DNA from: Candidatus Stahliibacteriota bacterium
GTDB lineage: Bacteria > Hydrothermota > Tepidihabitantia > SM23-42
Length of the DNA stretch: 6,627 nt
Assembly: GCA_030670605.1 (NCBI GenBank)
Contig: DAOVBK010000092.1
Location: 1-6,627 of the forward strand
Direction of reading: 5' to 3'
The notes below the pieces were generated by a model. That model had not been told where the DNA came from. It saw only the letters and a list, made by a program, of their open reading frames with translations, and made no database searches. The translations under genes and the position numbers were made by a program. The first letter of the stretch is position 1, and every line of letters starts with the position of its first letter. This document shows, in pieces, positions 1-5,518 of this stretch.

Positions 1-228
1 GTTTTTGTCGTAACCGCAAACAGAATCGGTACAGAACGGCGCGGTGACATAGAACATACATTCATTGGCAAAAGTCAGGTTGTCAATCCAAAAGGAAGAA
101 TACTACTCAAAGCAGATACTGAAGCATGTGTGAAAATCGTGGATATCAACCCACGAGAAGCATTGGATAAGAAAATCACTGAGCGCAATGACCTTCTCAA
201 AGACCGCCGCGTTGACCTGTATGATTAG
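1..228 (+). CDS. Carbon-nitrogen hydrolase (nitrilase superfamily), C-terminal 75 residues
   Basis: This is the last 75 codons of a gene whose start lies left of the window; it ends at TAG 226-228. Read in frame 1 it gives VFVVTANRIGTERRGD, then FIGKSQVVNPKGRIL, and near the end DRRVDLYD. The pattern NRIG-E, F-G-S-x-V-x-x-P-x-G and a closing R-x-D-L-Y is characteristic of the end of nitrilase-superfamily enzymes (N-carbamoylputrescine amidase, omega-amidase and related amidohydrolases). These are cytosolic enzymes that cleave C-N bonds of amides, nitriles or carbamoyl compounds with a Glu-Lys-Cys triad. The triad lies upstream and is not visible, so neither activity nor substrate can be judged. 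The gene converges on the minus-strand operon; its stop abuts the inverted-repeat element at 229. Family assignment is fairly secure, subfamily is not. Confidence 0.85.
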   Translation, partial: VFVVTANRIGTERRGDIEHTFIGKSQVVNPKGRILLKADTEACVKIVDINPREALDKKITERNDLLKDRRVDLYD

Positions 229-319
229 TGGGGTCAAATCTTCAATCTTCACTAACGAACTCCTGTTCGTATAAATAAGCTACACGTCAATAGCAGTGAA
301 GAGTGAAGATTTGACCCCA
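229..319. repeat. 91-bp inverted-repeat element (MITE/REP-like) between convergent genes
   Basis: The left arm 229-253 begins TGGGGTCAAATCTTCA, and the right arm 295-319 is its reverse complement with one mismatch (A245), giving 24 of 25 paired bases. The 41-base centre holds a second perfect hairpin, ACGAAC-TCCT-GTTCGT (255-270). The element starts directly after the nitrilase TAG and ends 3 bases before the TAA of the membrane-protein gene. In RNA it would fold into a long stem on either strand, so it could end transcription from both sides, although neither arm is followed by a clean T-run. The GGGGTCAAATCTTCA-type end resembles, from memory, ends of small elements mobilised by REP-associated Y1 transposases. 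No transposase is present here. Confidence 0.75.
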
Positions 320-322
320 AGG

Positions 323-1231
323 TTAGAGCAGGTCTTTAACTGCGGCAATCCCGCTCTTCAAAATGTAGTCTTGAACTGCTGTATTGGTGTGATAGCCTGA
401 GGTCTTCGTTGTTTTCTGTCTAATCACGAGCACATCGACCTCACCACTCTTCTTTCTTTCTACAACAATCTTCTTCAATGCCTGCTTCTTGTACTTATCA
501 TACAGATTGAACTCGGGTCGTGCAATAATCACAACATAAAAATAAGGATAATCTCGCGATTTCACAGAATTGATTGATATCTGTCCTTGCAGGCCAATGA
601 ATTCTTTTGCAGCATCTTTGAATTTCAAGAGCAGGCGCGTGTCATTGGGAAACGAACCATCAGCCGTCTCCCCTATTTCCAGATACGGAACCGCCTGAAT
701 CGAAGGGTCATCTTTAACGAACGGCGATTCGAGTATACGCTTCACAATCTTTGTTTTAATATCAAGCGCCTGCGGCATCCAGGCACTTCGGCGACCGCTC
801 ACGGCAATCCCCAAAAACAGTATGGCTGCATTGACGATCGCAGCAATGAGTGAAAATGAGATTCTCGCGAACATATGTATGAGAAAGGGTGCAATAAAAG
901 AGAGAAAGACGACAACTATGATGAAGGAAATCACAGCAGAGATAGCACCGTGACTCTTGAATTTCTTTATTCGTTCACATTGCGCAAGTACCTGATCAAT
1001 ACGGTCAGGTGTTACCTCTTGCCAGTTCAGGTCTTTTGGTCTGATACGCTTGATCGAGATACTTTTCATCAAATTGAGCACAAGACAAGCAATAACAAAT
1101 GGTAGTCCGGCAAGTATGTTCGTAGTCGTAAGCTGAAAAAGATAGCCCATAACAATGAGCATAACTGAAACAGTACCGCGCAGTCGAGGCGATATTGCAT
1201 CCAGTATGAGATACACTCTACGGTCTTCCAT
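323..1231 (-). CDS. Four-helix integral membrane protein with C-terminal soluble domain, unknown function
   Basis: I do not recognise this 302-aa protein. Hydrophobic segments lie near residues 20-35, 38-56, 96-118 and 124-144. A charged stretch (57-95, starting with KRIRPKDLNW) separates the two hairpins. Residues 150-302 form a soluble alpha/beta-looking domain ending in AAVKDLL. No catalytic motif stands out. The reading frame stays open to 1399, but the ATG at 1231-1229 is chosen because AAGGA precedes it at normal spacing and because upstream codons lie deep inside the maturase gene. With this start it overlaps the maturase stop (1220-1218) by 14 nt, implying translational coupling and a shared operon. 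Its place as third gene of the cassette suggests a partner in the same process (membrane platform, export or insertion), but that rests on position only. Confidence 0.8.
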   Translation of the reverse strand: MEDRRVYLILDAISPRLRGTVSVMLIVMGYLFQLTTTNILAGLPFVIACLVLNLMKSISIKRIRPKDLNWQEVTPDRIDQVLAQCERIKKFKSHGAISAVISFIIVVVFLSFIAPFLIHMFARISFSLIAAIVNAAILFLGIAVSGRRSAWMPQALDIKTKIVKRILESPFVKDDPSIQAVPYLEIGETADGSFPNDTRLLLKFKDAAKEFIGLQGQISINSVKSRDYPYFYVVIIARPEFNLYDKYKKQALKKIVVERKKSGEVDVLVIRQKTTKTSGYHTNTAVQDYILKSGIAAVKDLL

Positions 1232-2606
1232 GAAGTTCCTTAAGACCGCACGCCTTCCAGTACAACGGACACGCACCTTTGCATGCATCAAAATCAAGAC
1301 ACTCATGACACGCATCTGGCGCATATTCAATGTTCTTGAAATACATGAGCATGGTCGACTGCCAGATGTCTTTGAACCGTTCCTTAAGCAGTGAACCAAC
1401 CGGCATGCGCCAGGATGAGCACGGTATGATATTACCCAGTGGGTCGATGCTCAGCAGTCCAGTAATTGCAGCACATGATTTATTGCCCAGCCCATGGGCA
1501 ATCGGATTAAACAGGCACATTGGTACGGGCGAGTACCACAAGAACGTAACACCCTTTGCTTCAGCATGCTTTTTCAGCTTGATCACATGCTCACCAATTT
1601 CAGAATAAGAAATCCACAGTTCTTGTCTATTGTGCGCAGTACCGCAGGGAATCAGCAGATTCATTGAGAGCCGTTTCAAACCCAACCTGCTGACAAGAGA
1701 AACAATTTGTTCGAGATGGACACAATTGTCCCGGGATACTGTCGTGTTCGTATGAACAGGAATACCAGCATTCTTCAGTAACGATATACCTTTGAGCGTT
1801 TTTTCAAAAGAACCAGGGACACCGGTGATGCTATCATGTACGCTGGGGTTCGGTCCTTCAATACTAACCTGTGCACTTGAGAGACCTGCATTTTTCAGCT
1901 GCCTGACATTATGAGACGTCAACAGCGCACCATTGGTAATCAGATTTGTCCACATGCCGATATCTGAAGCATAGGCAACCAGTTCTCCAATATCCTTGCG
2001 CAGCATTGGTTCACCACCAGTAAAGCTGACTGATGGTACCTGCGCTTCATGAACAATCTTGTATAGGATTTTCTTGGCATCGCTCGTGCTGAGCTCATCA
2101 TACTGCCGGTCACCCACATAACAGAAATTGCATCTGAGATTGCACCGGTACGTCACTGCTAATTCGGACAGCACAGGGTACTCATTGAATTTTCCATCGT
2201 ACTGATAATAAGCAACTGCCTCACGTCTCTCATTTTCTCGCAGACAGCCACTCACGGCAGCTCGCAGGTCACAAAAAAAATAATGGATTTCCTGTCGCTT
2301 TTCTACTGTATCACCAACTGCCTCCAAGAACTCCATTATCGTATGTCCCTTCAACAGAAAACGGAGCAACGCAACACCTGTCTGGTTCAGCTTGTACGCC
2401 TGATTCGGAATGAGAATGAGTAGACTATCCATCTCCCGCACGTAGATATATGGCTTAACTTTCTCGACAAACTCATTGACCCACGTGAGGTCATACTTCG
2501 TGCTCGTATTTCGCATATCATGATTTCTTTGTAAAATGTCTCCTTTTTTTGGATTTTGGTGTCTGGGATTTATTTGTGATTTGGGGCTTGGGATTTGGGG
2601 GTTCAT
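1218..2606 (-). CDS. Radical SAM/SPASM peptide maturase with N-terminal PqqD-like recognition domain
   Basis: This 462-aa protein is a cytosolic radical SAM enzyme of the kind that modifies ribosomally made peptides. From the ATG at 2606: a Pro/Gln-rich leader (1-22) comes from an intergenic-type repeat. Residues ~36-125 look like a PqqD-type recognition element (IPNQAYKLNQTGVALLRFLL, then an EFLEA helix). The SAM-binding cluster is C155-x3-C159-x2-C162, followed by GGEP (197-200). The SPASM domain has all seven cysteines: C378-x12-G-x4-C396, then C433-x2-C436-x5-C442-x3-C446-x6-C453, enough for two auxiliary 4Fe-4S clusters. The start has a strong GGAGGAG seven bases upstream and overlaps the previous stop by one base (TGATG). 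ATG 2516 is an alternative that would drop the leader but lacks a good ribosome site. The adjacent Cys-repeat protein is the natural substrate candidate. The bond it forms cannot be told from sequence. Confidence 0.93.
   Translation of the reverse strand: MNPQIPSPKSQINPRHQNPKKGDILQRNHDMRNTSTKYDLTWVNEFVEKVKPYIYVREMDSLLILIPNQAYKLNQTGVALLRFLLKGHTIMEFLEAVGDTVEKRQEIHYFFCDLRAAVSGCLRENERREAVAYYQYDGKFNEYPVLSELAVTYRCNLRCNFCYVGDRQYDELSTSDAKKILYKIVHEAQVPSVSFTGGEPMLRKDIGELVAYASDIGMWTNLITNGALLTSHNVRQLKNAGLSSAQVSIEGPNPSVHDSITGVPGSFEKTLKGISLLKNAGIPVHTNTTVSRDNCVHLEQIVSLVSRLGLKRLSMNLLIPCGTAHNRQELWISYSEIGEHVIKLKKHAEAKGVTFLWYSPVPMCLFNPIAHGLGNKSCAAITGLLSIDPLGNIIPCSSWRMPVGSLLKERFKDIWQSTMLMYFKNIEYAPDACHECLDFDACKGACPLYWKACGLKELHGRP
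2541..2603. repeat. GGGATTTGG-type low-complexity repeat inside the maturase 5' end
   Basis: On the plus strand this stretch is built from variants of GGATTTTGGTGTCT, GGGATTTATTTGT, GATTTGGGGCTT and GGGATTTGGGGG, with strong G/T versus A/C strand asymmetry. It resembles, from memory, degenerate GGAATTTGG-type arrays found between genes in many environmental bacterial genomes. Here it directly follows the maturase start codon, and read on the minus strand it encodes NPQIPSPKSQINPRHQNPKK, unlike the rest of the protein. A second ribosome-site-like AAAGGAGA (2538-2546 region) lies at its far side, but the next in-frame ATG is more than 20 bases away. Whether it is translated or is a leader before a later start is open. 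Confidence 0.6.
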
Positions 2607-4120
2607 CAATGTGCTCCTCCACTCACACATGCAGAGTGACATGCCGAATGACATGCAGAGTGACATGCCGAATGACACGCTGAATGACAGGCTGAATGGC
2701 AGGCATCATGACATGCAGTATGTACATAACAGGCACTGTGGCATGCATCAGAGTGCACGAATGCTGAATATGTTTGTATTGGCTCCGTATGAATGGCAAA
2801 AGCTGATTCCATATCATTGTAGTGCCTGCGCCGCATGAATTCTCGATGCATTAAATAGTCATAGTAATCCTGATTACGATATTCTGGATCAAGCGGCTTG
2901 TCTGCGGTGTGGACACCGAATTTTTCAGTATAGTAAGCCTTGGTTGCATCCATGTCACAATCCCATGCCCTGGCAGAAACCTTCTGGACGACTTCGGTGA
3001 CCAGCAATTTCAAACCTGCTTCATCAAGCGTACCATCAGACCGTATGGCGTCAAGAAACATTGACTCATAGTAGCGCAGCGTTGTCGGTCGCTTCAGCAC
3101 TTCAAGCTTCAGTGGTGTACGCGAAGCGGTCTTAATAACACCGGTTTCTTCTAACTTTGAAGCGAGTATGGTCAGTATTTTGTTGACCGGATAGTCGAGA
3201 ATAAATGCTGCTTCAATCAAGTCAAGCTTGGCTACTTTTCCAGATTTTCTGAATGTTGCAATTTCAATTTTCGGTGGTACCCAATCGCTGCGCAACCATG
3301 TCAGACTCGCAACTTCACTGTATGCACCTTTGATCTGTTTTGATTTCCTGTTGCCGTAAAAAAGATATGGCACGATGTATATTACCGCCCAGAGAAATTC
3401 AAATGGGAATTCAAACTTCTTTTTTCGGGGTGGCTCAATGGTAATCGTACCAAACTTCTCGGTCTCGAAATACTGAGCAGGCACATACTGTTGTATGAGA
3501 AGGCGTTCCCGTGTTTTCAGGTTGTCTTTGTGAATCCGTACCGTGAAATAGTGCTCTCCCTTATATTCTTGTCCAAAATAGGAAAGCAGGTAGTTTTCGT
3601 TCATGAACTTCTCAGTGCGGAAGCCATATTCATCAGGACTAACCTCCTCACCAGGCACGGTGATTGGATAGTACACATAGACTGTATAGTGTTCGAGTGA
3701 CTCATCCCACTGGGGTGGCGCCCAGTGCAAGACCACGAGGTCACCGAACTCACTGGATGTCTTGGCAAGATTACCACTTTTCCCGAGGTCGCCACCAAAG
3801 TGGACTATGTACGTGAGTTCACCTGGAGCGCTGAATCGCTTACCCTGGGCAAGGATCACGTCGTACTTGTTGCCCAAGTTCTTTATCTCGATCGGATATT
3901 CCCGTCCATAACCGTCAACCGCATAGGAATTTTCAATATCAAAGTATGGGTCAACTGAGATACCCTGAAGGTAAAACCCGCTCATCGAGCCAGCGAGCAC
4001 GTGCCAACGCACCTTGTAGACAAAATCCGCCCTACCGTCCTGCCACAAGGAAACGTTAACCTCAACCCACCGGCAGTCAGTCGACACCGATAAGAGGGTA
4101 ATGAGCAGAACGCTAATCAT
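2606..4120 (-). CDS. DUF2207-like membrane protein with C-terminal CxxxCxxx (HSAC) repeat tail; likely substrate of the neighbouring maturase
   Basis: This 504-aa protein starts with a signal-like segment (MISVLLITLLSV). Residues ~17-235 form an extracytoplasmic beta-rich domain with LHWAPPQWDESLEHYTVYVY (131-150), resembling DUF2207-type membrane proteins. After RKKK comes one membrane helix (~240-256), then a soluble region with winged-helix-like character (~262-440). The tail (446-504) reads HSDAC, HSAC, YVHTAC, HDAC, then six HSAC units and VSGGAH. Its ten cysteines are at 460, 464, 470 and every fourth residue to 498; only two others occur (C16, C388). With a cleaved signal and one later helix the tail is cytoplasmic, where a radical SAM enzyme can reach it. 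ATG 4120 is the first in-frame start after an in-frame stop, but no Shine-Dalgarno is visible. The tail could instead bind metal. The DUF2207 resemblance is moderate; the Cys repeat is certain. Confidence 0.87.
   Translation of the reverse strand: MISVLLITLLSVSTDCRWVEVNVSLWQDGRADFVYKVRWHVLAGSMSGFYLQGISVDPYFDIENSYAVDGYGREYPIEIKNLGNKYDVILAQGKRFSAPGELTYIVHFGGDLGKSGNLAKTSSEFGDLVVLHWAPPQWDESLEHYTVYVYYPITVPGEEVSPDEYGFRTEKFMNENYLLSYFGQEYKGEHYFTVRIHKDNLKTRERLLIQQYVPAQYFETEKFGTITIEPPRKKKFEFPFEFLWAVIYIVPYLFYGNRKSKQIKGAYSEVASLTWLRSDWVPPKIEIATFRKSGKVAKLDLIEAAFILDYPVNKILTILASKLEETGVIKTASRTPLKLEVLKRPTTLRYYESMFLDAIRSDGTLDEAGLKLLVTEVVQKVSARAWDCDMDATKAYYTEKFGVHTADKPLDPEYRNQDYYDYLMHREFMRRRHYNDMESAFAIHTEPIQTYSAFVHSDACHSACYVHTACHDACHSACHSACHSACHSACHSACHSACVSGGAH
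2614..2620 (-). promoter_or_regulatory. Ribosome binding site for the maturase, inside the upstream gene
   Basis: GGAGGAG on the minus strand sits seven bases before the ATG at 2606-2604. It also encodes the two Gly codons in the SGGAH ending of the Cys-repeat protein. Together with the TGATG stop/start overlap this makes translation of the maturase depend on ribosomes finishing the repeat protein. It is the main reason for choosing this start. Confidence 0.75.
2627..2722 (-). repeat. 12-bp tandem repeat, eight units, encoding the (HSAC)n tail
   Basis: Eight in-frame 12-bp units cover this stretch. Read in coding order they give HTAC, HDAC and six HSAC. Among the six HSAC units all differences are silent: His CAC/CAT, Ser TCT/TCG/TCA, Ala GCA/GCG/GCC. 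The last four units form two copies of a 24-bp pair, a sign of recent duplication, so copy number may differ between strains. Two diverged, unevenly spaced units lie just upstream in the gene (2729 to about 2755). Confidence 0.9.
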
Positions 4121-4152
4121 GTGTGCTTTGACACTGGGATTCTGTCATTCAT

Positions 4153-4248
4153 CCCGTTAGAAAAAACGAATATTGAAGACCACTAGAACAAGAATCATTG
4201 CAATACCTGCATGAAATCAGAATCCTGATTCTCTTGTTCTCTAACGGG
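4153..4248. repeat. 96-bp imperfect inverted-repeat element upstream of the tail-protein gene
   Basis: The outer ends CCCGTTAGA (4153-4161) and TCTAACGGG (4240-4248) are perfect inverted copies. Inner arms GAACAAGAATCA (4186-4197) and TGATTC/TTGTTC (4226-4231, 4234-4239) also pair, with 24 unmatched bases on the left side. A central AATCAG-AATC-CTGATT hairpin lies at 4215-4230. It occupies most of the 143-bp gap between two minus-strand genes. It may be a decayed miniature element or a structured terminator of the 129-aa gene. No transposase and no convincing promoter for the downstream operon was seen in the gap. Confidence 0.5.
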
Positions 4249-4263
4249 GTTGACATTAACATA

Positions 4264-4653
4264 CTACTCCTTCGCCGCCTCAATCCGTGCCCGCAAGAGG
4301 TCTGCCTGTGCTGCTATGAATGACGCATACGCCTCTTTTGCCTCGGACCAGCAGGTTTCATCGGGAAAAGAATTGACAATACCTTGCCACACGACCTTGT
4401 AGACTTTCTCGAGCACGTCTTTTGCACCCCCCTTGCCCGCATACTCGAACTGCGCGATCACTGGTACTGGCTGGAAAACCGGTGTTGGACCAGCACCCAC
4501 ATCTGTTTGCGCACCAAGAAATGCAACACCTAATTCCTGGATAACATCTATGTGCACCTTGATTGCGCTCAAAACTGAGGCGATTGAAAAATCTGCGGTA
4601 GAAAATGTCATTTTCAGCACATTTCCTTTGATTTCACCATACGGTAAGTTCAT
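4264..4653 (-). CDS. Small soluble protein of unknown function (129 aa)
   Basis: I do not recognise this protein. It has no signal peptide or membrane segment. The first ~90 residues contain a hydrophobic core with VIQELGVAFLGAQ (37-49) and a Gly/Pro-rich link, GAGPTPVFQPVPV (53-65). The last ~40 residues look helical (EAKEAYASFIAAQADLLRAR). One cysteine, C101, sits in PDETCWSEAK. The start is firm: AAGGAGGT (complement of 4657-4664) stands just before ATG 4653-4651. It lies 85 bp downstream of the ArsR-like gene on the same strand and is probably co-transcribed with it, so it may be a target or partner of that regulator. A 143-bp gap with an inverted repeat separates it from the Cys-repeat cassette. 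Confidence 0.75.
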   Translation of the reverse strand: MNLPYGEIKGNVLKMTFSTADFSIASVLSAIKVHIDVIQELGVAFLGAQTDVGAGPTPVFQPVPVIAQFEYAGKGGAKDVLEKVYKVVWQGIVNSFPDETCWSEAKEAYASFIAAQADLLRARIEAAKE

Positions 4654-4738
4654 TGTACCTCCTTTTTCTCATTTGTTCATTTCTTGTGCAATACAAAATC
4701 CATGCACCAATGCTACAGAATCTCAAACAATAGTCTCG

Positions 4739-5047
4739 TCAGAAGCTCTTGCGTCGCATGCGATTTACGAAATATTCGAGTGCGCGACACATATCAGCGA
4801 CTGCTTTGTCTTTGATATAGTATGTCTTCTCGCTACCTCGGGTCTCGTATCGCACAACATCAACGTTCCTTAATGTCCGCAGTGTTGCGGAAACCAGCGG
4901 CAACGACATGCCAATGCTGGCTGCAAGCATGCTGGGAGACATCTCTTTCTTGAGCAATACCTTAACAATCGCATAGGCAGTTGGATTCCCAAGCACACGG
5001 CACACACGCGACGCTCTGTATTCTGTTTCATGCATTTTCTTACGCAT
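4739..5047 (-). CDS. ArsR-like winged-helix transcriptional regulator
   Basis: From ATG 5047 this is 102 aa. RASRVCRVLGNPTAYAIVKV leads into helices of a winged-helix domain: MSPSMLAASIGMSLPLVSAT matches the helix-turn-helix, LRTLRNVDVVRYETRGSEKT the recognition end and beta-wing, and a closing helix holds MCRALEYFVNRMRRK. The layout and length fit small ArsR/SmtB-family repressors acting as dimers. The ELCVCDL metal site of ArsR/SmtB is absent, so a metal signal should not be assumed. The frame could start at TTG 5080, giving 113 aa, but that codon is the TTGACA of a good -35 box, so ATG 5047 or ATG 5035 is preferred. AT-rich 16-bp repeats directly upstream are a candidate operator for self-regulation. 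Confidence 0.85.
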   Translation of the reverse strand: MRKKMHETEYRASRVCRVLGNPTAYAIVKVLLKKEMSPSMLAASIGMSLPLVSATLRTLRNVDVVRYETRGSEKTYYIKDKAVADMCRALEYFVNRMRRKSF

Positions 5048-5052
5048 ACCAA

Positions 5053-5080
5053 ATTTTACACACCATTGTCTATTTGTCAA
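5053..5080 (-). promoter_or_regulatory. Sigma70-type promoter of the ArsR-like gene
   Basis: On the minus strand TTGACA (5080-5075) is followed after 16 bases by TAAAAT (5058-5053). Transcription would begin about 5046-5047, at or next to the ATG at 5047. The message would be leaderless or nearly so if that start is used, or would have a very short leader if ATG 5035 is used. Confidence 0.6.
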
Positions 5081-5085
5081 CAGTC

Positions 5086-5133
5086 AATTATTTAATTATA
5101 TAATTATTTAATTGTGTAATTGTTTAAATGCGG
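5086..5133. repeat. Three 16-bp AT-rich tandem repeats, candidate operator
   Basis: Three consecutive 16-bp units read AATTATTTAATTATAT (5086-5101), AATTATTTAATTGTGT (5102-5117) and AATTGTTTAAATGCGG (5118-5133), decaying left to right. The first junction also contains the palindrome AATTATATAATT. They end six bases upstream of the -35 box of the ArsR-like gene. This is a plausible place for regulator binding or for an UP-type element. Confidence 0.55.
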
Positions 5134-5154
5134 GGAACGCTGTCAGCGGATTCC
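5134..5154 (-). terminator. Hairpin after the comEA-like gene, possible weak terminator
   Basis: On either strand GGAA-CGCT-GTC-AGCG pairs, with a two-base bulge, to TTCC. It begins at the TAG of the ComEA-like gene. No T-run follows on the minus strand (GCATTTAAAC instead), so it would be a weak or factor-dependent stop. It separates that gene from the promoter of the ArsR-like gene. Confidence 0.35.
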
Positions 5155-5477
5155 TAAAGTTTCAGGTAGGGCTGGATCTTTGCAAAAAGCTTGTCTCCGA
5201 TACCTTTAACCTTCTTGAGGTCTTCGAGTGTCTTAAAGCCGCCGTGTGTGTGCCGGTACTCAATGATGCGCGAAGCAAGTGATGGTCCTATACCGGGAAG
5301 TGTCTCGAGTTCCTCAGTGCTCGCTGCATTCACGGATATCTGAACCGTGAGTTCTTCTATGTACAATATGTGATGGGCTTTCCGCTGTTCCCTTCTGACA
5401 TAATTGATGATATTGATGATAATGAGGCAGACAACGAGAACGAGCAGTACAGCTGTCTCCCTGCGTGATAGTTTCAT
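5154..5477 (-). CDS. ComEA-like helix-hairpin-helix protein, membrane-anchored
   Basis: A 107-aa protein with one N-terminal membrane helix (~8-26, LLVLVVCLIIINII) preceded by KLSRR, giving an N-in anchor with the rest outside the cytoplasm. Residues ~48-107 are a tandem helix-hairpin-helix domain: VNAASTEELETLPGIGPSLA, then FKTLEDLKKVKGIGDKL. The LPGIG and VKGIG hairpins are the DNA-backbone-binding loops of the ComEA family. Full ComEA receives incoming DNA during natural transformation. This short form lacks the region usually found between the anchor and the hairpins, so a DNA-binding role is likely but competence is not shown. GGAGGGG stands just before ATG 5477. It lies 41 bp behind the peptidase gene, likely in the same transcript. 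Confidence 0.88.
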   Translation of the reverse strand: MKLSRRETAVLLVLVVCLIIINIINYVRREQRKAHHILYIEELTVQISVNAASTEELETLPGIGPSLASRIIEYRHTHGGFKTLEDLKKVKGIGDKLFAKIQPYLKL

Positions 5478-5518
5478 ATCCCCTCCTTCCTGTTACGGTG
5501 AACCGTTTCTTCTTTTCT

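Noticed and set aside
1232..1399. Longer N-terminus of the four-helix membrane protein (ATG 1399)
   Set aside because: This stretch is the out-of-frame shadow of the maturase SPASM region; ATG 1231 has a ribosome site and a small overlap.
2607..2678. Longer maturase start at 2678
   Set aside because: It would read the HSAC repeat DNA in another frame (MSFGMSLCMSFG). The GGAGGAG site and TGATG overlap support 2606.
2627..2722. Tandem repeats read as a CRISPR-like or noncoding satellite array
   Set aside because: Units are 12 bp, contiguous without spacers, in frame, and vary silently; they are coding sequence for the HSAC tail.
2536..2838. 100-aa plus-strand open frame over the repeat region
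   Set aside because: It is the antisense reading of the HSAC repeat and the G/T-rich repeat; low-complexity shadow with no independent support.
4433..4873. 146-aa open frame on the plus strand
   Set aside because: It runs antisense across the 129-aa gene and the end of the regulator gene, with no ribosome site and no recognisable protein features.
5495..5506. ACGGT-GA-ACCGT inverted repeat between the peptidase and ComEA-like genes
   Set aside because: Five-base arms with a two-base loop and no T-run; expected by chance and not a credible terminator.
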